From positions 23,377-87,376 of the forward strand of contig JBGSKQ010000039.1 of the NCBI GenBank assembly GCA_041741095.1: 64,000 bases of DNA, in the 5' to 3' direction. Of this stretch, positions 54,031 to 62,575 are shown piece after piece. The notes under the pieces are model-generated. The model was not told the DNA's origin, did no database searches, and was given only the letters and a program-made list of their open reading frames with translations. Origin of the DNA: UBA6168 sp041741095. Lineage in GTDB: Bacteria > Bacteroidota > Bacteroidia > Chitinophagales > Saprospiraceae. How positions within the stretch are numbered: the stretch's first letter is position 1; each line of letters starts with the position of its first letter. Position numbers and translations under genes: made by a program.

Positions 54031-54170
54031 AGAAGAGGCTGGAGTTTATAGTACGGCAAGCCTTTATGAAGCCGCATGCCGTAGTATTAGAATATTGATT
54101 TTTAAGAAGTTAACCCCAATTTCTTCCTTACTTTCTTCTCATTTCTCTCACTCCTCTCATTTTTCTATTG

Positions 54171-54207
54171 TAAAAAAGAACCCCCGGACTGCGGTGCAAT
54201 CAGGGGG
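54171..54207 (-). terminator. Terminator of the S24 regulator gene (minus strand)
   Basis: Stem CCCCCT-GATTGC/GCAGTC-CGGGGG (54181-54207), three-base loop, followed on the minus strand by TTCTTTTTT. It lies 132 bases past the regulator stop at 54339. Confidence 0.7.
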
Positions 54208-54285
54208 CCGGGAAATCAAAAAAACAGCAGGATATGTCCATGCGGCTGCATGGAGCAGAGAAAAGTTAGTCGTATTAGAGGATGG

Positions 54286-54313
54286 TGGGGCGGTATAGGA
54301 TCATGCCGCCCCA
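54286..54313 (+). terminator. Terminator-like hairpin, plus strand
   Basis: TGGGGCGG/CCGCCCCA stem (54286-54293 with 54306-54313) followed by TTTGCATTTTTTT. It would end plus-strand transcripts reading past the PurF-like gene. Confidence 0.6.
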
Positions 54314-54338
54314 TTTGCATTTTTTTGTTTCAACAAAA

Positions 54339-55070
54339 TCAGAAATCGCTGATCTTGCGAATAACCCGGTAGAGCCGGGTGTGGATATTTACTTCTTCCA
54401 CGAACGGGTCGTGTTCGAGGTGGTTGGCAGAGATTAGTTTCAGGTGGGTTATCCGGTTGCCGTGATGGATGCGCTGAACGTGCTTTACCCACAGCGAACC
54501 GTTATTTTTCACGGCGTAAATTTCATTGTCTTTCACGTTGTCCATCCTGTCCACCTCCCGGCACACTACGAGGTCGCCGTTGTTGATGACAGGTTCCATA
54601 CTGTTACCGTTTATCTGGAAAGCGACGAGGCCGCTGCCTTGGATGCCCGGCAGGGAAAACCAGGAACTTTCTTCCGTATCAAAGCTGTCAGGGCCCAAAG
54701 TGCTGCCCGCAAAGGCTTCCACTGTAGTGAAGAGGATGTTGCCCCTGTTGAAATTGCCGATTTCAACATTGCCACGTTTTGGCAGATCGAAGCCAAAAGG
54801 TGTACCAGCGCCATCGAGCAGGAAATCTTCGTTGATGCCAAACTCCCGGCAGAATTTCCTGGCCTGTGAGTAGCTGATAACCCGTTTATCGTCGTTGTTG
54901 AGAAAGGCACGGATAATATGGCCATAGCCTTTGTTGCCCAGTACCTTTTCGGCAACGTCGCCGATGCCTTTTCCTTTGCGGTCATTTTTGATGATCACCC
55001 CCTTATCTTCCAACAACTGGAAAACCCGGATGAATCGGTCGTTCAATTCGAGGCGGTCTTCTCCTATCAT
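54339..55070 (-). CDS. S24/LexA-like transcriptional regulator with N-terminal HTH
   Basis: 243 residues. Residues 8-90 look like an XRE-type helix-turn-helix domain (NDRFIRVFQLLEDKG; SQARKFCREFGINEDFLL). The C-terminal half is an S24 peptidase fold: nucleophile S157 in QINGNSMEPVINNGD and K196 in SLWVKHVQRI, spaced as in LexA and CI repressors. An Ala121-Gly122 bond in AFAGSTLG lies 36 residues before the Ser, the place where LexA-type proteins cut themselves. It could therefore be a self-cleaving, damage-responsive repressor (inference). No phage genes are nearby, and no binding site was identified. Target genes unknown. Confidence 0.87.
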   Translation of the reverse strand: MIGEDRLELNDRFIRVFQLLEDKGVIIKNDRKGKGIGDVAEKVLGNKGYGHIIRAFLNNDDKRVISYSQARKFCREFGINEDFLLDGAGTPFGFDLPKRGNVEIGNFNRGNILFTTVEAFAGSTLGPDSFDTEESSWFSLPGIQGSGLVAFQINGNSMEPVINNGDLVVCREVDRMDNVKDNEIYAVKNNGSLWVKHVQRIHHGNRITHLKLISANHLEHDPFVEEVNIHTRLYRVIRKISDF

Positions 55071-55183
55071 GATTGTTTATTTTTGGTGATGTAGAACATA
55101 TTTTCAACAATTCGGTGGTAAAGTTAAAACAAAAAATTTCAATCGCAAATTTTTGTTTAATTTTTTTTCATTTAAAACAAAGG

Positions 55184-55744
55184 TTACATTGTTTTTTTTG
55201 TCCATTCGTTTTTTATCAAGCTGTACAAAGCCACACTGTAGAATTTGTCGTACATGAATAGCGCTTGCCGCAGCACGCCTTCTTCCTTAAAACCTGCCCG
55301 TATTGCTACGCTCTTGCTTTTTTCGTTGCCTGCGGCAATGAGGATTTCGAGGCGGTTCATGCCTTTGGCAACAAATAAATGTTCGCAAAAAGAGGACAGC
55401 GCTTTTGCCATAATCCCCTTGCCCTGTAGGTCTTCCCGCAGCCAATACCCCAGCTCGCATTTTTTGTGATCCCGATTATACGCTACAACGCCCAAGGAGC
55501 CGGCCATTTCTTCTCCGTATAATATAAATGTGGTCAGGCGGCTACCGTTGGAATTGTGCACCATGCTTTCCTGTATAAAATTCATGGTGTCCTCCACGGT
55601 TTTGGTGTCCTCCACCCAGGGTAGCCAAGTGCGTAGGTACTGCCGCTGCGCATCCACCACGGCGAAAATGGGCGCTGCCAGTTCGGGCCTTGCGAGGTGC
55701 AAGCCAAGCTCTTCATCAATTCGCAAAAAAGGGCGAAGTTTCAT
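55184..55744 (-). CDS. GNAT family N-acetyltransferase (RimJ/RimL-like)
   Basis: 186 residues. Acetyl-CoA-dependent acetyltransferase: the acetyl-CoA loop is GYWLREDLQGKGIMAKALSS (the Q-G-K-G-I-M motif), and LRPFLRIDEELGLHLARPE at the start plus MNRLEILIAAGNEKSKSVAIRAGF (key residues N-E-K-S-x-x-V-A-x-x-x-G-F) match ribosomal-protein acetyltransferase relatives. Substrate unknown. Upstream on the minus strand is an isolated -7 match (TACCTTTG, 55850-55857), and a short-word inverted repeat lies between that and the start. Confidence 0.9.
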   Translation of the reverse strand: MKLRPFLRIDEELGLHLARPELAAPIFAVVDAQRQYLRTWLPWVEDTKTVEDTMNFIQESMVHNSNGSRLTTFILYGEEMAGSLGVVAYNRDHKKCELGYWLREDLQGKGIMAKALSSFCEHLFVAKGMNRLEILIAAGNEKSKSVAIRAGFKEEGVLRQALFMYDKFYSVALYSLIKNEWTKKTM

Positions 55745-55754
55745 TTTCTTTAGA

Positions 55755-55829
55755 AGTGAGGAATGAGACGTGAGAGGCGAGACGTGAGACGTGAGATTCC
55801 CTCACATCTCACCCTTTACGTCTCACTTC
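55755..55829. repeat. Short-word repeat with inverted arms (GAGACGTGAGA type)
   Basis: Left arm holds TGAGACGTGAGAGGCGAGACGTGAGACGTGAG words; right arm CTCACATCTCACCCTTTACGTCTCAC is largely complementary, so the RNA could form a long stem. It lies between the divergent GNAT and sigma factor genes, upstream of both. Confidence 0.6.
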
Positions 55830-55849
55830 TTTTTTAACTTGATTAAACC

Positions 55850-55857
55850 CAAAGGTA
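55850..55857 (-). promoter_or_regulatory. Possible -7 element for the GNAT gene
   Basis: Minus-strand TACCTTTG, a full -7 match, about 106 bases before the GNAT start. No TTTG/TTG at 19-22 bases. Confidence 0.35.
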
Positions 55858-55890
55858 AAATAAGCGTCTATCAATAAAACCCTGCAAAGT

Positions 55891-56460
55891 TTGAACAATC
55901 CACATAGCGACATAACGGACGAGCGGATTTTGGCGCTGGTGCAGGCGGCGGGCCATGCCGACAAGGGTTTCCGCTTGCTCATGGAAAAGTACCAGGAGCG
56001 GCTGTACTGGCAGATCCGCCGCATGGTGTACGACCACGAAGACGCCAACGATGTGCTGCAAAATTGCTTTATCAAGGTGTTCCGCAGCATTCACGGCTTT
56101 GAAGGGAAATCGAAACTGTACACTTGGCTGTACCGCATTGCGACGAACGAGGCAATCACTTTTATCAATAAGAAAAAACAAAAAATGACCGCCCCTTTCG
56201 ACAGCGCTGATCAAAATTTGTCGAACCGCTTGCAGGCCGACCCTTATTTTGAAGGCGACGAGGTACAGATTAGGCTGCAAGAAGCCATTGCGCAATTGCC
56301 TGAAAAACAAAGGCTTGTATTTAATTTACGCTATTTTGACGAAATGAGCTATGCCGATATGTCGCAAGCCCTCGGCACATCGGAAGGGGCACTGAAAGCT
56401 TCCTTTCACCATGCCGTAAAAAAAATAGAATGCTATGTAAAAGGGGTTGAAATGTTTTGA
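55891..56460 (+). CDS. ECF RNA polymerase sigma factor
   Basis: Alternative sigma factor, 189 residues. Region 2: AGHADKGFRLLMEKYQERLYW, VYDHEDANDVLQNCFIKVFRS, then FEGKSKLYTWLYRIATNEAI (key residues of the -10 recognition helix). Region 4: LPEKQRLVFNLRYFDEMSYADMS and GTSEGALKASFHHAVKKIE (helix-turn-helix). The frame opens with TTG at 55891; no ATG occurs between the upstream stop (55861) and the first domain, so TTG (or CTG 55882) must be used. First gene of a sigma / anti-sigma-like / Spy-like operon, a common Bacteroidota trio. Confidence 0.93.
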   Translation: MNNPHSDITDERILALVQAAGHADKGFRLLMEKYQERLYWQIRRMVYDHEDANDVLQNCFIKVFRSIHGFEGKSKLYTWLYRIATNEAITFINKKKQKMTAPFDSADQNLSNRLQADPYFEGDEVQIRLQEAIAQLPEKQRLVFNLRYFDEMSYADMSQALGTSEGALKASFHHAVKKIECYVKGVEMF

Positions 56461-56497
56461 AAGAGCTTTTACCCAGGTTTACATTAATGAAATTGAA

Positions 56498-57034
56498 ATG
56501 AAACATAAAGATGAACTGAGGGAGGAACTGGAAAGACTGTCCCCGTTTTTGGCAAAAATGAAATGCGAAAAGGAGGGCTTTATAGTGCCGAAGGATTACT
56601 TCAAGGCATTGCCGAACGAGGTGTTAAACAAAGTCCAACAAGCTGTACCGATGCCAGAGCAGGCATCTTGGCGGGATAAAACTGTCCTATTTTTTCAAAA
56701 TATATGGCAGCCGAGGTACGTGCTGGCCATTGCTTCGGCCTTGGCCATCTTGGTAGTGGCTGTTTGTTTTATTAAAAAAACACCTTCAAAACAGGAAGCA
56801 CTGCCCGTGGCAACCGTGCAGGCAGCAGACATTCCCTACGAAGATTTGCACGAATACCTAACCGACAACATAGAGGACATTGACGAGGAACTGATCGTGG
56901 AAGCAAACCTTGGGAGCAAGGCAACGTCGGCAAAAACGAGCATCGTGCCGCAGCCCACCACGGAAGAACTGGAAGAATACCTCGACGATGTGATTGATGA
57001 AATTGACCCCGAAGACCTGGAAGATTTATTTTGA
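56498..57034 (+). CDS. Anti-sigma-factor-like membrane protein
   Basis: 178 residues from ATG 56498 (MKHKDELREELERLSPFLAKM). A charged cytosolic N-terminal part (about 1-65), one transmembrane helix (YVLAIASALAILVVAVCFI, about 75-95), then an acidic outer part rich in Asp/Glu (YLTDNIEDIDEELIVEAN; EEYLDDVIDEIDPEDLED). The layout (sigma factor, then one-helix protein) is that of an anti-sigma factor, though the zinc-binding Cys-His motif of the classical type is absent, so the mechanism is unclear. The gap to the sigma gene is 37 bases. An ATG at 56447 lies inside the sigma gene and is less likely. Confidence 0.75.
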   Translation: MKHKDELREELERLSPFLAKMKCEKEGFIVPKDYFKALPNEVLNKVQQAVPMPEQASWRDKTVLFFQNIWQPRYVLAIASALAILVVAVCFIKKTPSKQEALPVATVQAADIPYEDLHEYLTDNIEDIDEELIVEANLGSKATSAKTSIVPQPTTEELEEYLDDVIDEIDPEDLEDLF

Positions 57035-57057
57035 TAAAACCCTTAATTTTTACAAAA

Positions 57058-57546
57058 ATGAAAAAGCTATTGATTGGAACTATCCTGAGCATTTCCATTG
57101 CTTTTGGCTTACAAGCGCAACCTGGGCAAGATCAACTGCCGCCCCGTGCGCAGGAAAAAATCGAGGCGTACAAAATCGCCTTTTTCACTGAAAAACTGCA
57201 ACTGACGCCCGATGAGTCCAAGGACTTTTGGCCACTCTACAATCAGTTCGACAACGAAATGGAGGCGCTGAAAGACAAATACAACCTGGACGGGAAAAGG
57301 ATCGAACTCATGTCAGACAAGGAGGTGGAGGACTTTATCGGGCAGCATTTGGCGGTAGAAGAACAGCGGGTAAAATTGCAGCGTGACTACGTGGAGCGTT
57401 TTAAAAAAGTGCTGCCAATCCGCAAAGTGGCTATGCTGCAGCGCATTGACCGGGAGTTTAAAATCGCTTTGTTGGAGGAAATCAAAAGGCGTCGGGAAGC
57501 CAGGCAGGGCGGGGCACCTGCACCGGGGAAAAGGAGGGGGAATTGA
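57058..57546 (+). CDS. Spy/CpxP-like periplasmic protein (sensor of ECF sigma type)
   Basis: 162 residues from ATG 57058 with signal peptide MKKLLIGTILSISIAFGLQAQ. The mature part is a long helical protein with an LTPDESKDFWPLYNQFDNEM motif, a variant of the L-T-x-x-Q/E helix of the Spy/CpxP group, and ends in a basic, Pro/Gly-rich tail. In Bacteroidota such genes sit third in sigma/anti-sigma operons and are called sensors. It probably detects envelope stress (inference). It starts 23 bases after the anti-sigma-like gene. Confidence 0.8.
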   Translation: MKKLLIGTILSISIAFGLQAQPGQDQLPPRAQEKIEAYKIAFFTEKLQLTPDESKDFWPLYNQFDNEMEALKDKYNLDGKRIELMSDKEVEDFIGQHLAVEEQRVKLQRDYVERFKKVLPIRKVAMLQRIDREFKIALLEEIKRRREARQGGAPAPGKRRGN

Positions 57547-57637
57547 TTTACGATCCTTCGATTTGCGATTTTGGATTTCATTTTCAACAAAATCAAAAAA
57601 TCATAAACCAGACATCGAAGAATCTCAAATCAAACGA

Positions 57638-60600
57638 TCACCGAACAAGGGTAGCATCCCCGTAAAAAATCTCCACTTCACCATCCACATATTCGATTTC
57701 GGCCTTATAGACAAACACGGCTGGATCCATTGCTTTTCCTTTAAAAACGCCATCCCAGCCGTGTTTTGGGTCATTGGGCAAAAAATCGTAGTCCTCAAAA
57801 ACCTTCTCGCCCCATCGGTCGAACAGCAGAAATTCCCGGACACCTTTCACGTTGCCCCCTGCATAGATCATGAACTCGTCGTTGATGCCGTCGCCATTTG
57901 GGCTGAAGCCGTTGGGGATATAAATCTGTCGGTTGAGCAGCACTGTGATCAGCAGTTCGTCCTTTGCATCGCAGCCATTTTCATCCGTGACGATGAGGGT
58001 ATAAAGTGTCGTTGAAAATGGCCTTGCCCACGGCCTTTGGCAGTTGTCGCAGCTCAATCCGACGGGCGGTGACCATTGCCAAACCAAGTCAATACCATTG
58101 GTGACAGGGTTGAGGCGGGCCGAGTCGCCCAATTGTATGGTCAGGTCTTCTGGTAGAATTACGAATAGGTTGCCAATGCTGTTCAATGAAATGGTGTGGG
58201 TGGAATCGCAGCCCACTGCCCGTGGAAAAACGGCGGCATACTCACCCGCTTCAGTCACAGGTTCGTTGAACAAAAACACCGTATCGCCCGGGCAAAAATA
58301 AAGGGTATCAAAAGTAAAAACTGGCTCCGTTGCCCCCACCAGGATGGTATCCACGCTGTAGCAACCCAAGTCCGTCCCGCCCACCGCAATGATTTCAATT
58401 AAGCTATCTGCTTGAGGGACAATACTTTGTGTTTGGCAAGTGTCACAGTTAAAACGCCAGCGGGGGAACCATTGGAATCGGTCGAAACTGCTCAGCGACA
58501 ATACAAGTGTATCGCCCAGACAGACCAGTGTATCCTTGCCGAGGTCGAGCACCGAGGCAGGATCAATTGTGACGGTCACGTTGTCCGTTTGAGTGCCGCC
58601 GCAAATATCTGTCACGGTCACGCTGTAGGTTCCAGGAAAAAACGCCGTATAGGTTTGCTCACCGCTGCCATCCTGCCAGCGGTAACTGAAGAAGCCGGGG
58701 CCGGCATCCAGTTCCACCACATCATTTTCACACATTATTATATTAGGCCCCAATTCAAGGACTGGCGGAGTGTAGTTGATGACAAAACTGCCAATGTTGT
58801 TGGTGTAGTCGCATTCTATGATGTCGGTGTTCGGCCCAGGGTCAACGAGGTTGATAGGCTGCGGGAAAGTGCCCTGGTCATTTACCAAAACATAAATGGG
58901 CATTGGGGCAGAGGGAATTTTCACAGACAAGGAAAGGCAGCTGTCCCTTTTTATTTTTTGTGGTAAAATATGTTGGCTAACCAACGGGGCAGATCCAGCT
59001 GTAGGGTCGCCGCTGTAAAAGGAGATATAGGCTCCCTGTAGCAGTTCAAAATTGCCAATGTTGCAGATAAATAAGCTGACGGATAGGCTGTCGCCGCTGC
59101 ATTGGGCATTGGCGCTTTCGAGGACGGCGTCGGGGCGGAAGTCGCAACTGTCGGTGCAAGGCGTGAAGCAGAGGGTTTGTTGCTGGAAAACAGTGCTTTG
59201 CGTGTTGATAAAATTGGTGAAAAAATTGGCGGTGACTGTGGTTTCTGTGAAGTTGTGCTGACCTTCGTATGGGTTTTGCCAATCCGTAATCTGGGCATTC
59301 AGCTCATTCAAAAAATTGCAGCTATCAGAAGCATTGGAGCTTCCATCTTCATTAATATTGGCTACCATTACATCCACATCATTGCTGGCATCAGATATAG
59401 GGCCTGTAAAATAAATGAGGCCATTTTGCCAAAGACCATCATTGCCATTTTCAGAGACAGCCAAATCGCTGTAAAACTTGCTCCATACAAGGTTTCCCTG
59501 TTTGTCAGTTTTAAAAATAAAAGTGCCCCAGTCAAAAACGGATGGTAAAAAACCGCTACCCAGGCAGAGATAACCGTCCGGTAGGTTTAAAATATGATTG
59601 GGCAATTTAAGCGTGAAGTCAGGTAAATCAATAGACTTGGCCCATTCAAGATCGCCATTGTCATTTGTCCGAAACAAAAAAATAATGTTATCAAGTCCGG
59701 TCTGGCCATTTGGATCGCCCATGCCTAATACAACGAAACCATTGTCTTTGACCATGCTGCGTGGGAACAGGTCGGCATTCACGCCTGCGGCGATTGATTT
59801 GAGGTAAATTTTTGTCCAAAGTTGATTGCCGTTCAAATCAAGACAGGTAAGCGAAGGCCTTCTTTTATCTCCCACAGGGGTTGGCCCTGTCGTAATAGTG
59901 CCTATGGAATATAGCAGATTATTTTGTATCTCAGCTTTGAGGAAAACCTCATCGGATAGGAGGTTGAATGTTTTTGCAAAAACATTGAGCCCCGTATTGC
60001 GATCTACCTCCAGTAAAAGGGCATTACTAACTGTACTGTTTTGGGGTGTCGTTTGCCCGAAAATGTAAAAATTGCCCCCCGCCGCCTTTTCAACAATGTC
60101 ATAATAACCTTCCAGCGCCGGATCGGCAATGTCCAATTCATTGAGCCAGATCATGTTGTCGTTTTGCCAATCGTACTTAAAGGCGAATACTTCCACGTTG
60201 TTGCCTATTGGTTCTGTTTGGCCCACGCCGATGAGGTCGCCGTCGCTGTCTATTTTTATTTTATTTATCCGGTCGTCCGCATCGAAAGTCGGGTCGAAAT
60301 GGCGTGTCCAGACCAAGTTGGCATTTGCATCGAGCAGCGAGATCATTGCATCGCCGCCTTTTGCGCCAGCAATGAAAAAACCGCCACCCGGCGCCTCGAC
60401 CATGGTATAACTTAATTCGTTTTCAAAAGGCGTCCCGTAGTTTTTTAAAAAAGTGGTGTCGCATTCACTTGGAGGCGGCGGCTCCTCGCTCACAAAGACA
60501 GGCAGGCAGTATTCCGCTTGGCAAAGCCCGTTACCTGCTACCAAACAAACTTCATAAACGCCCACCGAAGGAAACGAAAAACTAAAATTGATGCCGTTGG

Positions 60601-61969
60601 ACTGCGCCACTCCGTTTATCCGCCATTCATAAGCAGTGGCGTTTTGGCTTTGATTGCTGTAGTTCACCACCTGGCCGGGCATGGGATAAAAATTGTCAGT
60701 AATGAATTGCGATACCACAGGACAGGTCACTTGTATGGTCTGACAGGTGTCGTCGAGGCAATTGGGGTCGGCATTGCCAACGGTCAGGCATATTTCAAAA
60801 AAACCAACCTGGTTGAAGGCGTAGTTGGCATTTACATTATTTGAAAAAGTGGCTCCGTCCACCTGCCATTGGGCACTGTTGGCATTGGTTGAGTTGTTGG
60901 TGAAATTGACTATGTCGCCTACAGCCAATACGGTATTATTGGCTGTAAATGAAGCAGTTAGCAGCGAGTTGCAGGGATCGAGGCAGGCCAAGGAGCCTTG
61001 CAGGCTCACCCTTGGATTTTCTATCGTGAAATGCATCCTGTCCACCTGCCCCTGCGTGAAGGCGGAGTAACAGTTCCAGTCGCCATAGTCCATATAGTTC
61101 CAAAACATGTCGTCCTGGTCGCTGGTGAAACCGCTATTGGCGTCGGTGTTGCAGGAGTTCATGGATCCGTTGCAAGGGACGGGGGCCGTGCTTTGGTCGG
61201 GCGGAGTGTCGCACACTTGATCGCCATCGGCCAGGCAGTCATTGTTGGCACAGCCGCCTTCGAAGGTGTGATAGACGCCCAGATAATGCCCCATTTCATG
61301 CACAATGACACTCGAACTGCCTGGATCGCTGCCAAACCAAGCGGTTTCCATCATGATGCCATCCTCTGGATTCCCATGCGAAGAAGGGAAATAAGCATAA
61401 CCAGCCACGCCGCAGCCTGCGCCAATGCTGCATATTTCACGCACCAGCCAAATATTGATGTACTGCGTCGGGTCCCAACGGTTTAGGTCTTTCACGGTGA
61501 TGTCGTCGGTTTCGAGGGTCATGTCCGTCAGGGCGGACAGGTTGCGGGTGATGCCATTCGTGGCATTCCCGTTGGGGTCACGGCGGGCCAGGCAAAACTG
61601 GATTTTGGTGTCCACGCCCGTGTTGGGGTTGTAGTACCCAACATTGGCATAGGCGTCGTTCAAATGCTGGATGCCCTGCAAGACGGTGGCATCGGTAATA
61701 TTTTCAGCACCATTGTTATGGATGATGTGGACGACCACTGGCAAGGTATAGTCGGCCAACGCAGTTTCGGTAGCCCGAAAGAAGGGATCGGAAAGCTGTT
61801 TGCGGGCCTGTCCGTCCAGCACAGACTGCCTTTGTTTTAGTGCTGGGCGCAACTTCCAAAGTGCGTCCTGCGCACAGTACTGATCCGGGGCAGGTGCCAC
61901 GGAGTTACCCTCCCTATGCAATGGAAGTGAAAGAAAGAGAAAGTAAAATAATCGGTAAAAAAGAACCAT
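57638..61969 (-). CDS. Secreted M43 family zinc protease with PKD domains and type-B T9SS sorting domain
   Basis: 1443 residues. Signal peptide at about 1-20. The pappalysin-type (M43) catalytic domain is at about 75-330: zinc motif H224-E225-x2-H228-x5-H234 in VHEMGHYLGVYHTFEGG. Two PKD-like domains follow (FTANNTVLAVGDIVNFTNNS at about 340; YPMPGQVVNYSNQSQNATAYEW at about 430). A long middle portion (about 520-930) has repeated segments such as IKIDSDGDLIGVGQTEP, resembling propeller-like repeats. Later come Ig-like units and, at the C-terminus, IYIPNGFSPNGDGINDEFMIY followed by DRWGEKVFE, the type-B (gliding-associated) C-terminal domain that directs type IX export. Possible substrates are extracellular proteins. 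Driven by its own promoter (61993-62024). No protease inhibitor gene is adjacent. Confidence 0.94.
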   Translation of the reverse strand: MVLFYRLFYFLFLSLPLHREGNSVAPAPDQYCAQDALWKLRPALKQRQSVLDGQARKQLSDPFFRATETALADYTLPVVVHIIHNNGAENITDATVLQGIQHLNDAYANVGYYNPNTGVDTKIQFCLARRDPNGNATNGITRNLSALTDMTLETDDITVKDLNRWDPTQYINIWLVREICSIGAGCGVAGYAYFPSSHGNPEDGIMMETAWFGSDPGSSSVIVHEMGHYLGVYHTFEGGCANNDCLADGDQVCDTPPDQSTAPVPCNGSMNSCNTDANSGFTSDQDDMFWNYMDYGDWNCYSAFTQGQVDRMHFTIENPRVSLQGSLACLDPCNSLLTASFTANNTVLAVGDIVNFTNNSTNANSAQWQVDGATFSNNVNANYAFNQVGFFEICLTVGNADPNCLDDTCQTIQVTCPVVSQFITDNFYPMPGQVVNYSNQSQNATAYEWRINGVAQSNGINFSFSFPSVGVYEVCLVAGNGLCQAEYCLPVFVSEEPPPPSECDTTFLKNYGTPFENELSYTMVEAPGGGFFIAGAKGGDAMISLLDANANLVWTRHFDPTFDADDRINKIKIDSDGDLIGVGQTEPIGNNVEVFAFKYDWQNDNMIWLNELDIADPALEGYYDIVEKAAGGNFYIFGQTTPQNSTVSNALLLEVDRNTGLNVFAKTFNLLSDEVFLKAEIQNNLLYSIGTITTGPTPVGDKRRPSLTCLDLNGNQLWTKIYLKSIAAGVNADLFPRSMVKDNGFVVLGMGDPNGQTGLDNIIFLFRTNDNGDLEWAKSIDLPDFTLKLPNHILNLPDGYLCLGSGFLPSVFDWGTFIFKTDKQGNLVWSKFYSDLAVSENGNDGLWQNGLIYFTGPISDASNDVDVMVANINEDGSSNASDSCNFLNELNAQITDWQNPYEGQHNFTETTVTANFFTNFINTQSTVFQQQTLCFTPCTDSCDFRPDAVLESANAQCSGDSLSVSLFICNIGNFELLQGAYISFYSGDPTAGSAPLVSQHILPQKIKRDSCLSLSVKIPSAPMPIYVLVNDQGTFPQPINLVDPGPNTDIIECDYTNNIGSFVINYTPPVLELGPNIIMCENDVVELDAGPGFFSYRWQDGSGEQTYTAFFPGTYSVTVTDICGGTQTDNVTVTIDPASVLDLGKDTLVCLGDTLVLSLSSFDRFQWFPRWRFNCDTCQTQSIVPQADSLIEIIAVGGTDLGCYSVDTILVGATEPVFTFDTLYFCPGDTVFLFNEPVTEAGEYAAVFPRAVGCDSTHTISLNSIGNLFVILPEDLTIQLGDSARLNPVTNGIDLVWQWSPPVGLSCDNCQRPWARPFSTTLYTLIVTDENGCDAKDELLITVLLNRQIYIPNGFSPNGDGINDEFMIYAGGNVKGVREFLLFDRWGEKVFEDYDFLPNDPKHGWDGVFKGKAMDPAVFVYKAEIEYVDGEVEIFYGDATLVR

Positions 61970-61992
61970 GTCGCTTGTTTAGCCTGTATCTC

Positions 61993-62024
61993 CAAAGGTA
62001 GGCACCGTATGGCCTTATGGCAAA
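61993..62024 (-). promoter_or_regulatory. Promoter of the M43 protease gene
   Basis: Minus strand: TTTG at 62024-62021, 20-base spacer, TACCTTTG at 62000-61993. Best consensus match in the window. It ends 24 bases before the ATG. Confidence 0.75.
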
Positions 62025-62137
62025 GGGTATTGGCGGTATGTCGGAAACTTGTCAGTAGGATGGATGGAAAGGGCAAATAAAAATAATGTTGCATCCTTGG
62101 AATTAAACACAAAATACACGAAACAAGTCAAAAAAAA

Positions 62138-62159
62138 AGCCGTGCTAAGTAGCACGGCT
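62138..62159 (-). terminator. Hairpin of array unit A
   Basis: Perfect 10-bp stem AGCCGTGCTA/TAGCACGGCT with a two-base loop; an eight-A run on its left gives a strong U-tract on the minus strand. Six bases to its right is the first repeat copy. Confidence 0.75.
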
Positions 62160-62356
62160 ATTAATTATAATCCCATGAACATATCCAAAAACGAACTCTT
62201 TTTAGGAATCTTGCCAAAAAATTTGTTTGTAGAAGATTCCCATTATAAATTTGCATCAGCCTTTTTTGCGAAAGAGAATTGAATTTTTTAATCCCATGAA
62301 TTTTTTAAGCGAATTTCTGCATTAGAGTTAGTATCCCATGAACGAATTTTAAACTG

Positions 62357-62388
62357 AGGCTGGTTACTTTTAACCAGCCTTTTTCTTT
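62357..62388 (+). terminator. Plus-strand terminator inside the array
   Basis: Perfect 10-bp stem AGGCTGGTTA/TAACCAGCCT with a four-base loop followed by TTTTCTTTT. It lies just right of the third repeat copy. Confidence 0.75.
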
Positions 62389-62439
62389 TAAGGCTGATGC
62401 GTATCTTTATTCAGGATTTATTTGGAAAGTGAGTAAGGA

Positions 62440-62466
62440 CCCCCTCGATTTTGAGGAGGGGGGCCT
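62440..62466 (-). terminator. Hairpin of array unit D
   Basis: Stem CCCCCTC/GAGGAGGGGG (imperfect) with an AT-rich loop, 13 bases left of the fourth repeat copy. Only a weak U-rich stretch follows on the minus strand. Confidence 0.5.
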
Positions 62467-62540
62467 ACTACCAACAAATTATAATCCCATGAACATATTC
62501 TAGTTGTCAAGCAGATTTGAAAATTGGGTTTCTAAAAAGC

Positions 62541-62575
62541 AGCCCGTCCCGACAACTCAGCCGGGACGACTGGCT
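62541..62575 (-). terminator. Hairpin of array unit E
   Basis: Stem CGTCCCG/CGGGACG (62545-62551 with 62562-62568), extended by an AGCC/GGCT pair; on the minus strand a TTTTT run follows after GCTGC. It lies 10-17 bases left of the fifth repeat copy. Confidence 0.65.

Larger units (their letters stand above)
54031..54338. other. Intergenic region with three hairpins
   Basis: No gene supported in these 308 bases. It holds a stem TACGGCA/TGCCGTA (54052-54082), a C/T-rich tract (54119-54170), and the two terminators listed separately (54171-54207 minus, 54286-54313 plus). Confidence 0.5.

Noticed and set aside
54339..55070. S24 regulator as part of a prophage
   Set aside because: No integrase, structural, lysis or replication genes are near; neighbours are housekeeping genes.
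62049..62282. 77-residue plus-strand open frame across the first array unit
   Set aside because: It crosses a perfect terminator hairpin and an A-run encoding poly-Lys; only the part from the repeat ATG (62175) could be real, and that is treated under the array finding.
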